Below are positions 21,195-32,067 of a DNA stretch of 64,000 nt, piece by piece. A program made the translations under genes and the position numbers. This DNA comes from Zarea fungicola (Eukaryota; Ascomycota; Sordariomycetes; Hypocreales; Cordycipitaceae). The notes under the pieces were generated by a model. The model worked only from the letters and a program-made list of their open reading frames with translations, had not been told where the DNA came from and made no database searches. Location of the stretch: NCBI GenBank assembly GCA_900169235.1, contig FWCC01000005.1, positions 1-64,000 on the forward strand, read 5' to 3'. Positions within the stretch are counted from its first letter, which is position 1, and every line of letters starts with the position of its first letter.

Positions 21195-22878
21195 AATACT
21201 GCTGGCTTGCGACTTATTACTTGGGTGCCATTGCCCATCATGTACAGGGAAAAGCCAATTGTAGGAATAGGCTTCTTCTGCTGGATGGCGCAAATTACAT
21301 TATTGACCTGCTGCGCGCCGGGCACGCAGTCTTGCTGAGCGATGGAGCGAAGCTGTCTTGACTTATGATGGGGCACCGAATGTCGTTAATGATTAGTGAG
21401 GGAAAGACCTTGCTGCTTATTTACTGCCTAGGCACGAGTAGGGATTTTAGGTTAGAGTGTCCACTAATGAGGCAACCTCCTTCGCGCTGCGGGCACATGG
21501 CAACCTTGTTGTGATAAGTAGGCCATCCAGGAACCGGCGGCATAAAGCTGAAGCGGTGAATAGAAAAACACGGTGTTATGAATCTAGCTACTTTTGCGCA
21601 TACTACGTACATGTAGGCATAAGGGCAAAAAAAGAGTACTGGGAAACTCGGCAGGCCGACTTCAGCGAGGATTAGAGGTATATAGACAGGAGAAAGTTCC
21701 CTTTTTTCAAGTATTGATAGAGTAAGGCAAATTACTAATAGTTCCTTTAATTCAAACTTATTCCTTTAGGCGAAATTGCTTGCAGTTGTGTTTAGCTATC
21801 TGTTCAATTCTAGCGGCTGATATAATTCGCGAAATTGTTTTCGTGGGGGCCTTTGTGCGTTGTGGGACCCAAAAGGATGGGTCAAATTAAATAAATGAAG
21901 CCACAGCCATGAGTCTAATGAAATCGAGGTGCAATACCTATCTATCAGTGTGTGAGGCGATCTTGAAAGTGCAGTATATGCAAGAAGATGAGTGCAAACT
22001 ACGAGAGACCTTTACAGCAGCGTTGATTGCGCAAAGCTGTTGAGACGGACAACGAGGAATATCAGTTTCATGTCACTGCGCTTTTTCTGTAGCTTCAAGT
22101 CACGGAAAACTTGTCCATGGCTTACAATTAGTGCTAGTTCATTCCTATTCTCAATGCGACTCCCTTTTTATGCAGCCATTCAACTCCTATAAGCCCGTTG
22201 GCTTCGACACGCAGCCAATAGCTGCTTAATACATTATTTATCAACTCCCTACCCTCTGTACTAAACCATGTTATTTACTCTGCTATAAAACCGGATTGAA
22301 TACCCTACTGTTTCAACGTAAAACAAGCCAGCGGTTAACTGGCGTCAAACTGATTATGCTAATCACACTGAGTAGTCATGTTACCCTGCCCTCCTTCCAA
22401 TCCGGCGAGTCCCTAGTTGCCTCGCTTCAGCCTGGCCATCCTTTGGCCAGCCATCTCGCTTCATTACATTTGTAACACTAGTTTGCCAAAACGCAATAAA
22501 TTACACTGCTAGTGATGTGGTAATTATAGGAAAATTAGCTGCAATGCTAGGATACGTGAAAACAAGTAGAGGTCACTTCTTTAGAGGATTTTAAGTAGCT
22601 TTTATTATTAATAATTTATTTTGTTTTGCTGTGGTTGGCTGTATACTATAGGGTCATGGAAGGTAGCCCACTCGCCCGTGAACTACGTCAGTTAGTATTT
22701 TATATAATATCTTATGGCTTTACCGCAGCCTGCTGTACATAAGCACTTCTGCTATGGATTTTAGATTAAACCACTGTTATATAATATTAGTGAAACTATA
22801 TAATTCATTACAAAGGATGTATAGTCATTATTGGCAGTATGTACATATCAAAACGAGATCCTTCACACATAGAGACTG
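21195..22878. other. 1.7 kb AT-rich intergenic region holding one repeat copy
   Basis: Between the orphan gene and the 3' end of the permease. Apart from the diverged repeat copy at about 21985-22175 I see no gene. The 22500-22850 part is very AT-rich. Confidence 0.5.
21985..22175 (+). repeat. Diverged dispersed repeat, copy 1
   Basis: This stretch resembles 25360-25530. Both share the ordered blocks TGAGA-GGA-AACAAGG/CGAGG, a TTCATGTC block, CTTCAAG, CCATGGCTTACA and TTCATTCCTA-TCT, and the short plus-strand frames through them translate to related strings (CPWLTISASSFL here, FPWLTVHTNSFL there). The two copies flank the NCS1 permease in direct orientation. Many transitions separate them, as expected of an old element, possibly repeat-induced point mutated. 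Confidence 0.6.
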
Positions 22879-24877
22879 CTAAACCTGGAAAGCCCGGGTA
22901 AAGATGTTTCGCTTGTGTACAGCCCGTTCTGCTTTCATCTGCTCGATATTCCTCGCATCCTGTTCCGCAATAATCTCTTCGCCTGTTTCGGGATGATCCA
23001 GCAAGGATTCCTGGTGAGGGAAGAATTTATTGAAGCCCCAGTAGAATACACCGCCGGCAACAAAAGAGTAGACGTATCCAATAGCGAAGCTGTGATTCAC
23101 TAAATTAGCGCGACATTCAATCCACATCCAGATTCATCAAAGCGGCTTACAGGTTCTGACCGCCAACAGATACACTTGTGCTTTTTCCACCAGAAACGGC
23201 AATATTGTTGACGAAGCCTGGTAAAGGCGGAATGCACCCGATAAGAAAAGCAACCAGAGCGCGCCAGTTTGTGGCAGCCTTGGCAGAGTAGCGGTAGATG
23301 CCGTCGAAGTTGTACATGTCGGGCACAGACACGTTTCCACGCTTGACAAGGAAGTAGTCGGTCATGAGAATCGACGTCATGGGGCCCAGGAAGATGGTAT
23401 AGCCTCCAAGAAAGGCAACAAAAGTCTGGGCCGATGCGAGAATCTTCCATGGGACAAAGGCCCAGCTCCCGATAAAGGCAGCGAGCAGCTGGCCACGGCG
23501 AATGTTGATGTACTTGGGTGCGAACGCCATAAGGTCGTTGGCAGCGCTGATGGAGTTTGCGGAGATGTTGATGCCGAGAGTGACGATGATCAACCCAATG
23601 GCTCCAAATGCAGCAGCGGCACGTCCACCATGGGAGCCAGACTCCATCCACAGCCCGATAATCTCAATCGGGTTCCATATAACTTTACCGTATGCCGACT
23701 CAGCTGCGGCAGCCGTGAAGATGCCGAGCAGGCCAACGATTGCTTTGAAATTTGTCAGGATATTCTCCCTATACAATTGAAAATTCTGGCAGGACTCACT
23801 GAAAATGCACGGGATGACAATGGCTTGGATGTTCGGAGCGCTGGGCTTGTTGGCGTATCTTGAGAAGTCGGCAATATTCAGACCGAGAGTCGCGTAGTTG
23901 CCCAAGACTCCGTTAAGATCTGGAAGTAAATGCCGTTAGCACTGGGACCAAATTTCCATGGTATAACTAGAGAGAAATTTACTCGAGAAGAAAGCCCATA
24001 CGAGGACTGAGCCGTTGATTGTTGGACCCCGGCTAATGACGCTGCTATTGCTGATGGTCCCGCCAGCCTTGCTAATCGTGCTTCCAAGGACCGCAAAGAA
24101 AATGATTGGTGCAATGATGGACTTGAACCCGAAGAAGTATTGGATCTTGGCAACGTCAGCAAAGCTCACAAATTATTCCGGCTACGGAGGAAGTACCTTG
24201 GTGTATGGGATGCACAAAAAAGGAAGCTGGAGAAGAAAATAAAGCAAAAATGCAATCATTCCGCCGGTCGTGATGCCCTCGTCTTCGGCAATATGGTTTG
24301 GAATTTTCGCGAAATTGGGCCAGATGGCCGTGAGCAGCAGTTCCATGCATTGGCCACCTGTGGTTGTCTGGACACCAAGCCAGACAATGGCGAGAACGCA
24401 TCGCGACAGAACGATGAAGTAGCTGAAGTAGTAGCCGAATGGCATTCGCGCAAGGACCGGGAACGGAGTATGAAGAGTAGCGCCGATCCTGCCATTGACA
24501 GTAATCACGATGCCCATGAGAAAGTTGCCCAAAACACATGCGCCAATAGCCATCCGCCAGTCGAGACCAACCGCAATCATGGACGAGGCCACCTCCCAAT
24601 TGGAGACGGCCCAGGCATCAGCCATCCAATATGCAGTGTATGCGGCCCAAGTCCATGTTCGCTTCGAGGGAGGGATCGGGTCGAAATCGGCATTAGACGC
24701 TCTAGCAGTGGCCGCAAAGCTGCTGGGCTCCTGGCGGACCTGCCAGCTGAAGTGGGGGAAGCGGCTGATATGATGTGTCCCGCCGACCTCGATAGCCTCG
24801 TCGGACGAGCCGTCGGCGGCGCTCTTCTCGAAGATTTCGCTGCTCTTATCGGGCGCCATGACTGGAACTTGGTTCAT
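22879..24877 (-). CDS. NCS1 nucleobase permease, Fur-type (5 exons)
   Basis: Exons 24877-24197, 24145-23983, 23919-23800, 23742-23151 and 23089-22879 give 588 residues. All four introns are GT-AG, of 51, 63, 57 and 61 nt. The product has about 12 hydrophobic segments of the cytosine/uracil/allantoin permease family. Membrane segment 1 (YTAYWMADAWAVSNWEVASS) matches the Fur/Dal/Fui branch, and the family signature LGNYATLGLNIADFSRYA lies mid-protein. The C-terminal tail is long, charged and cytoplasmic. It should import uracil, uridine, allantoin or a related compound across the plasma membrane with protons; the exact substrate is not predictable. The intron at 23743-23799 is 57 nt without a stop, so an unspliced model would insert 19 residues into a membrane segment. 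A second in-frame ATG (24859) is an alternative start. Diverged repeats flank the gene. Confidence 0.88.
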
Positions 24878-26050
24878 GTCTCAGTAATGGATCGTGGTGA
24901 TGAACTGACAACAGCGACGGAACCAAGAGTGTGCTCCGCCGATCCTCACGCTCGGGGTGTAGCATATTTATAGTTATATTTAAGCCAGCCGCACTAGCAA
25001 GCAAGATAAGAGTAAGTCGAGAGTTTGTCACACCCCGAGCATCTTCCTCTATCAAGTACCCGATAAACGGCCAACCTGCTCCGCCATGGCGTCGATATCC
25101 AAGGGTAATTGGCCTGTCGCGTGGGGGGAAGTAGGGAATCCGCGGATCGAATGATAAAGGGCTGTGGCGGCCAATGACAGAAGGGTGATAGTGCCTGTAA
25201 GCCCAGTTTTTGTGCGAGGCTAATAAATGCCGACGGCTAGCATAGATATGGACTCAATTCGTGACAATTCCTGAGCTAACCGACTCGAACCCGGGGTTAG
25301 CGCATCCCCCATTTAAGCACACGTGGAGCCTGGTAGATAGCGATTTTCTTGCCGAAAGTTAGCATTACTATAACTCGCTTCTATAGTGCCGTTGGTTGTG
25401 CCACGGTGCTGAGAGGGATAACAAGGTTCTTCGAGACTCTTCAACTTCATGTCCCTATGCTTCTCGGTATCTTCAAGCCCTATGAAACTTTTCCATGGCT
25501 TACAGTTCACACTAATTCATTCCTACTCTAAATGGTTTGTGGGTAATCCATGTCAATGAGACAAATTACTCTTTAGCCCCCAGTTTGCCACCTACCCGAG
25601 CAGTGGATAAGGAAACCGATTGGCTGATTCCCTTATCATAAAGCCATTTAATTTACTTGACAGATTGATACTGCGTGGAGCGTTGTGCCAGAACTTGGAG
25701 TCCATTTGCAACGGCTGTCAGCCTATGCTTTGGTACAGATACTAATCACGGGACGACTTGTCAGAATTGCTCAGCAGAAACTCTGACACATCAGTTCTGA
25801 AGTTATTTTGGCGATCTTTGGAGACGTTAAATACATGCAAATAGGCATAACGTTCAGGCTCCGAACGTCCCGTTGTGTGATGTATGGCAGTTAGGTGAAA
25901 CGGCATGGAGTGCGATGAATGGTCACTCATAATTCAATGTCCACTGACTGAAGCTTTTTTTCCTTGTAGACACAGTGTACATAGAGTGAAAGGAATTTAG
26001 TGTGTAATATAAAACAGTAACAAAATGAGTCAATCTAAGAGCAAATGTCA
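24878..26050. other. Intergenic, permease promoter and NLR 3' flank
   Basis: About 1.2 kb holding the second repeat copy (25360-25530). No gene is supportable. A tRNA-like T-arm/D-arm fragment near 25280 was examined and rejected. Confidence 0.55.
25360..25530 (+). repeat. Diverged dispersed repeat, copy 2
   Basis: Partner of the copy at about 21985-22175, in the same orientation and on the other side of the permease gene. The best-conserved block is CCATGGCTTACA followed by TTCATTCCTACTCT. The outer limits are estimates. Confidence 0.6.
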
Positions 26051-29000
26051 TCAGAAACTACCAAACTCCATGAATATCATCTGTGAAGACTCAAGCGCCA
26101 TAGTTATGGCCGACGAATATCCCCTAACTTCCTTGGGACGATACTGTGGTGGCACCCATAGCACAGGAGTGTCCCCTCGCATCACCCAGCTGGACTGGAA
26201 ATCATAATCGTAGCGCAGGCCAACACATCTCAATGACTCCGCTCCATCCTCGACCTTTCTATTTGAGTATGCCGGTTCAAGTTGATACTTTGCTCCACCC
26301 TGCTCAATTTCCATCGTTGATGGCCGATATTCGAAGTGGCCGGGTAGGTCGTCCTCGAGCCGGTACAGCCGCCTGTGCGAGGCTACATCCCAGATTGCGC
26401 AGCCGTCTATCGCCAGGTGGGCAATAATTTGGGTTCCATCACTCGAAAACTGCGCCGCAGAGACCTCTGCGTCGAAATCGTGAATTATTTTTCCAGTCTT
26501 TGCGTCACAAAGCTTGAGGGTTGGAGACCAAGTGACCAACAGTGACTTGTCAGGCGACAAGCTGCTGTTAACTTGCCCCTTTGTCGGCAGGCTTGGAACA
26601 CTAGCTCTTATTTCTGCCAATCGGAGAGATACAATTTCATCCAGGAGAGTACCGCCGGCAGGGTCCTCGGCTGGCGCAGCTGTCTCCTTGGCATTGCGCA
26701 GGCATGTCAGCGACGGCGCATCCCACGTCTGCATGACCTGACGGCTGTACCCTCGCACGTAGAGCTTGTCGTCCCTCGAAAACTCAATCATGGCAAAACT
26801 GTTGCTGGACGGAACCGCCTGGCGCGTTGCCGTCTCGGTAGACCAGATCATGATGCAACTCTCCCCGGCTGTATTCGGGGGCGCGGCGAACCCAGCCGGC
26901 GAAAAGTCCGAGCTGTCCATTGACGCGGCGAAGCGTCCGCTGGGAGAAAAAGCAAACTCCTGCAAGCCCCGCGACTCAGATTGAGTGGCGAGGCTCTGCG
27001 GGTCGGAAATGTCCCATACCCGCATCGGCTGGCGGCGCTTGGCCGAGAGGAGACGGCCTCCGTCGTTGGATATCTCGACTGTGTAGCTGTCGTTGACGCC
27101 AAATTGAAGAATCTTGACTTCCTCGCCGCTTTTGACGTCGCGTACGATGAGCGGGCCCCATATGGACTTTGCGTACAGGACTTTACTGCAGTCTTGGTTC
27201 CATCCAAACTGGTTAAATTTTGCGATGTTGCCGGTTCCGAACGAGACTGCTCGGAGACCAGAGGTCTTTGTGCCTTGGCAAAATTCCTCTACAAAGGAAC
27301 GGTTCTGAGCATCGAAGACGAGACAAGACATCGGTCGTCCCTTCATGACAAAGTCAAGCGACAGGACAGCAGGATGGTCTTGCAGCGTAGCTACGCAGTG
27401 CCCTGTTGAAGTACCATAGATGCGGATGGCCTTGTCCGTCGCCGCGAGCGCCACCAGGGTCTCATCCGCGGAGAATACGCCGCCAACAAAGCTGGCCTCT
27501 GTTATTGAGATCGCGATATTATCCGAATTGCTTTGCACAATGCAGCAACTTTCCTCAGCTTCCAATGCTGCATCTCCCTCTGGCTCACCGGTGTGGGGCT
27601 CATCCTCTTCCTCCGGCCCATTCTCAACACATATGTCATTGTCGCCATAATGATCAATCTCTTCGAGGACGTCTGTCGTTGACATGATATACTTTCCCAT
27701 CGAGGAAATGCAGAGAAAACGCGCGGCTCCAAAGATGGGAAACTGCTTCAACTTCTTTCCTGACGCAACATCGTACGTCACAACCGCACCGTCTCTGAAG
27801 ACACCACAGATACAAGTGTTGTTGTCAAAAAACTGAACTTTCGTGAAGCCAATTTCCTGTGTCTCGGTCGAAATTGAGCTCAGCAGCACGCCGGTGTCAA
27901 CTTCCCAAATACTCACGCACCGGCGCCAGGGGGAGCTGCATGCGCAGAGCCGGCCATCGGGAGAAATGGCCGTTTCCTGCGCGCTGTATGAATCTTCAAA
28001 GGTCATCACACACTTTCCCCATTCTTTATCGATGTTTCCTCGCAGCGTAATGTTGTCGGGTAAAGGCGTCGTGTTGCGAAAAACAGCCTGGACCCAGCTT
28101 TCCAGCGGACAGAACAAGCGACCCGAAACATAGACTTGCAATGGCGCATCAGGAATACCGGCGAGGAAGAAGGCTACAAACTTGGCGACATCGTAGAAAA
28201 TAGGAGACGTGTTTCCAAGCTTCACCTGTAGAATTAGTCTCTCGGGGATCGATCTACTGCAGACTGACTTGTTTACATACCTGTATCGAACTGCATTTTT
28301 GGAGAACAATGCAATTCTCCGGAAGGCATCGTAGAACACTAAGCGCTTCAATCCATGTAAGAAAATGGTTGGAAAAGAAGCCAATAACTGACTGGGGCAG
28401 CGTGAGATCAATGTCCTTGCTCAAGGCGACGCGATCGTAAAAGTGACGCAGAAAGTACCTGCAAGAGTATTCCACATCCAGGAGTGGATCGTTTTTAGGT
28501 CGGTTAATATCGTGAACTTTAGTCCCAAAGCTTTCCAGACTGTAAATATTGACCCTCAAGACATGTCGCAGGGCAGCGATGGACATTTTATACAGCTGCT
28601 CGTGTTGCGCTGCCAGACTCGTCGAAAGCAGGCCCGAAAAGTCATCAAGCAAAAAGTCCTTGGCTGACTGATGAACAAAGTACACAGATCCCTTCTGCAA
28701 TGTCAAAAACGAGCCGCACGACTGAATGACCTCCTCCGTTTCGTCTTCTGCCAGCTCGGCAAAGCCTGTGGAGAGGCGACGAAGCTCAGCTACCCGAACC
28801 GGGCGGTACACGGTTGACATGATGGCTAGGATCGCTTTGAAGAGCTGTGCGTCAAACGAGTCATTAATCTGCTCCATCATGCGGGTGTACAGTTCGGGGA
28901 GCCCACGAGGTAATCCGGCGAGGATCCGGTGCGTGTGTCGCTTTGCCACCTTTGGTGCAGACAGCTCTTTGCACACGAGCGCCACCCAGAGAAACGTGTC

Positions 29001-29876
29001 GTTGGAGTTTGTAGTGAGATGATTCTTGACTTCCACTGCCAGTTCATTATCGTACTTTTTTGCCGCTTGCAATTTGCAAACCTGGTGGTTAATGTATACG
29101 CCGATGGCGTCGGAAACCTGCTGCTGGTTGAGCTCTAGGTTGATTTGGTAAAGACTCTCGTTCAGCTGCAGGTCTTGCTGAATATCCGGCCAGTTGCGAC
29201 TCGAAACAAGCCACTTGCAGCCAGTAGCCTCGGAGCATCCTGCCAGAAACGACGTCAAGTCCTGCAGGCCCTCCAGGCACTCGTCCAAGCCGTCAATCAC
29301 CAACACCATGTTCTGCGCCAAGGGGTCTTTCAGTATGACTCGCAAGGTGTTTCGCAGTGCTATCCACGCATTGTGGTCCTCAAATACCTCTTTGTCGGCA
29401 TTCTTGTATGTGTTTTTGACATGCTTCCGGAGCGATGGCTCCTTCATGACCAGGAGGTAAATGAGACCACGAAGGACAGAGGTTGCGCTTCGGAGGGCCT
29501 TGTGCGCGGCCTGGCAGAAGAAATAGCTGACGATTAGAGACTGATTCTTAGACAGCTCGTCGATGATGCCACAAAGCAGCATGGTCTTGCCCTTCCCGGC
29601 ATCCCCCCTCACCCACAGTACTGGATGGGTTGTTTCGGCCCGCCATTGGAGGAACTCTTGATTGGCAAGAACCCAGGAATAAGCATCGTGCAGGATGCCG
29701 CCCCCGGCTGCTTCTATTCGGTCCTTGTCATCTCTCGGATCGGTCGTTCGCAAAGCAGCCAGCAGATCTGCTGACGCCGTGTGACTATGGAAATGGGTAT
29801 GATTGCCAACATAAAGCTGACCTTGCTCACTAACATGAGCAGTTTCCACGACGTTCATGGTTTTTGCGTCACCCAT
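26051..29876 (-). CDS. NACHT-WD40 NLR with N-terminal amyloid motif (NWD2-like)
   Basis: Exons 29876-28281 and 28225-26051 (55-nt GT-AG intron, phase 0) give 1256 residues. Residues 8-25 (NVVETAHVSEQGQLYVGN) form a HET-s-type amyloid motif, R0. A NACHT STAND ATPase domain follows: P-loop GDAGKGKTML (91-100), Walker B LVIDGLDEC (192-200) and the fungal NWD signature YFVHQSAKDFLL (399-410). From about 600 to the end are roughly nine degenerate WD40 blades (RVWDIS, IMIWST and AIWDVA type cores). In this family ligand binding by the repeats triggers nucleotide-dependent oligomerisation, and R0 templates amyloid folding of a HeLo effector. The effector gene lies head to head 501 bases away. The start is the first ATG in frame; the frame stays open upstream to 29948 without ATG, so a leader exon is possible. 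Motifs are seen directly; signalling is inferred from HET-S/NWD2. Confidence 0.88.
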
Positions 29877-30377
29877 GTATCTTTTGAGGCAACATTCTAC
29901 TGTTTCAAAGCAAGGAAAAGCAAGTGAACCCGATTGCAACGCTGCCAACGAATTGGAAGCCTTGCGCGGGGCTTACTAACACCTCGCGCTGCCTAATTTC
30001 ACCCCAAAATGCCGGCGGTATTATGTTAATATCTGTATATTCCAAAACACATCAACCCATTACGAGACAGCTGCTAGCTCTTCCGCTTTCTTAAACCCAT
30101 TTACCATGGATCTTTCAACAAACCAATTGCAGCACCACTTCGTGGGAGGCGGTCCGCCCCCTTCCAGCACGAAGCCACTACCGCACGAAGTAACCAGGCG
30201 GGCTGTAAAATATCAAAAAACAGGATGTAACAGCCTAACAGTAACTAGTTGCACCTTTTGAGGTTGACTCAGCGCATGCAGCCCACTAACAAGCTGGCTA
30301 TAGCACAGCCCCTCGGGTTGCTTTTCTGAAGCAAACATATGCCCTGCGTCAAGCCTCGATGCTGATTGTACACCGCC
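29877..30377. promoter_or_regulatory. Shared divergent promoter of the NLR and HeLo genes
   Basis: 501 bases between two head-to-head ATGs. No further gene fits inside. A shared promoter would allow joint expression of receptor and effector, which is inferred from arrangement only. Confidence 0.55.
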
Positions 30378-31247
30378 ATGGCTGAGGTATTCGGCATCGT
30401 GTCTGGCGCCCTGTCAGTAGCCAGCCTGTTCAACAACTGCGTCGACTGCTTCGAGTACATCCAGCTCGGCCGCCATTTCGGCTCCGACTTTGAGCGCTAC
30501 CAGCTCCAGCTCGATGTCAGCCGGGTGCGCCTGTCGCGATGGGGCGCTGCCGTCCGCGTCAACCAGCAAGACCGCTTCGACGAGGCCAGCCCCGACCCCG
30601 AGGTAGCGCTGGCGCGGGACATTCTCGAGGACATTAGGGACATGTTCCAGAACCTGCACCAGAAATCATCAAAGTACCGCTCCAGGGCGGCGCTGGAAGC
30701 TCCGGCCGTGCAGGCTGTTGCCGACCCGGAGACCATGAGCGCCGGCGCCCGACGACTGCACGGCAGGCTAATGGCAATCGCGCGAAGCAGGCAGAAGACG
30801 ACGTCCCTGTCGAAGAAAGTTAGCTGGGCCATCTACGACCAGAGGCACTTTGGCAACATGGTAAGGGAACTTGCAGGCCACATTAACGCGCTGGAGAAGC
30901 TGTTTCCCGTGGGGCCGGTGGCGAAGCAGCTGGCGCAGGTCGAGGTGGACGAGGTGAATGAGGAGCCGGAATTAGAGGCACTCCGCGCGGCGTCGACGGA
31001 AATAGACGGCGTTCTCGCCAGGGCTGCCGAGGAGAAGCACAATCGACTGTTTGTAAGGCACGTAGCGGAAAACATAGAGGTCGAGGGGCACGGTAAGACA
31101 CACTTTGGATCAAATTGGAGGAGACGGGACGCCCCATTCGGAGTTTTTGGGACGCATACCAACACTCTCAAGATCAGAGGCGCTGCGACGGTCCAGGTTG
31201 GATTTAACTTTGAGGACCCGACTCCGAGCACTACAGAGGGAGAATAA
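30378..31247 (+). CDS. HeLo-domain protein with two amyloid repeats (HET-S-like)
   Basis: Single exon of 289 residues, the same length as Podospora HET-S/HET-s. Residues 1 to about 222 are a HeLo domain (opening MAEVFGIVSGALSVASLFNN) that follows the HET-s protein along its length. The C-terminus holds two pseudo-repeats of the amyloid motif: R1 at about 228-247 (core EGHGKTHFGSNW) and R2 at about 259-278 (core RGAATVQVGFNF), G244 and G275 being equivalent. Their spacing of 31 residues is shorter than the 36 of HET-s. Position 33 is His, the residue that marks the active, membrane-targeting HET-S form rather than the prion HET-s form (Pro33). In the family, amyloid folding of the tail refolds the HeLo domain into a membrane-permeabilising state causing cell death in incompatibility. 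The neighbouring NLR carries the matching motif. Fold and role come from the family; the sequence match is direct. Confidence 0.93.
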   Translation: MAEVFGIVSGALSVASLFNNCVDCFEYIQLGRHFGSDFERYQLQLDVSRVRLSRWGAAVRVNQQDRFDEASPDPEVALARDILEDIRDMFQNLHQKSSKYRSRAALEAPAVQAVADPETMSAGARRLHGRLMAIARSRQKTTSLSKKVSWAIYDQRHFGNMVRELAGHINALEKLFPVGPVAKQLAQVEVDEVNEEPELEALRAASTEIDGVLARAAEEKHNRLFVRHVAENIEVEGHGKTHFGSNWRRRDAPFGVFGTHTNTLKIRGAATVQVGFNFEDPTPSTTEGE

Positions 31248-31694
31248 TAGAGGACGGAAAATTAGAAGTTGGTGCTGCATGCATGGAGCGAAAACCAGGA
31301 GTAGCATAGGCGAGCCGTCAACTCTGGCTGATTCCATGGTTGGTGAATAAGACTTGTGAATGAATGATGTTGATGGCTGATCTCAACGTCCCTCCTAAAA
31401 TTCTGGTGTATACAGGCTTCTCTGCATTGTTCATATCTTCCTGTAAATCATCACATAGCTTCTTCATCTTGGACGGAACATCAGCATGCACAGATACTTT
31501 TCGATAGAGTACAGCATATTCGTGGATGGTGTCTCTGGGCCCTCTCGGTGTTCAACCGAGACTCCCTTGCATAGAATCTTGTGTTTCCTTGATGAGATCC
31601 TCGGTCATGGGCTCCCTCTCGATAGCAAAGTGGTGAATCAGGTGTTGAGAGGCCGTTACATGCTACACAAAGTTGCCTGGCTAGTGCTACTGTA

Positions 31695-31731
31695 TCTAGT
31701 ATTTCTATTAATTCTACTAATTCTACTAATT
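31695..31731. repeat. ATTCTACTA tandem repeat at gap edge
   Basis: Short tandem of TTCTACTAA units, related to the AATTAAGAG arrays elsewhere in the window, running into the N gap. The gap probably hides a longer array that did not assemble. Confidence 0.6.
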
Positions 31732-31802
31732 NNNNNNNNNNNNNNNNNNNNNNNNNNNNNNNNNNNNNNNNNNNNNNNNNNNNNNNNNNNNNNNNNNNNN
31801 NN
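31732..31802. other. Assembly gap (71 N)
   Basis: Run of undetermined bases, followed by a homopolymer of 17 A. True size unknown. Confidence 0.98.
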
Positions 31803-32067
31803 AAAAAAAAAAAAAAAAAGATAATACATGCTGCACTTTTCTTCTCTTTCATTAGAAACTCATTGACTTAACAGTATTAAATCAAGAAATGTACAGGAAA
31901 AGTACAGGAAAAGTAAACTTTGTTCATAAGCAACAAGGATCGCGGGGTAAGTCAGCCACAGCCGATCCCGGCTTGGTGTCCTGCAGTCGCCTGCCCGACG
32001 TTCCATTGAATGAGCAAGGCTACCATGTCCATCAAATGGCATACGCAGAGCGCCATCTTTCAGCGTC

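Larger units (their letters stand above)
31248..32067. other. Spacer with N gap
   Basis: 820 bases between the HeLo gene and the Zn2Cys6 gene. It contains TTCTACTAAT-type repeats running into 71 undetermined bases and a 17-A tract. No gene is supportable. Confidence 0.6.

Noticed and set aside
25262..25310. tRNA-like GGGTTCGAGTC and TAGCTCAG strings on the minus strand
   Set aside because: B-box-like and A-box-like strings are in reversed order and no cloverleaf with acceptor stem can be drawn.
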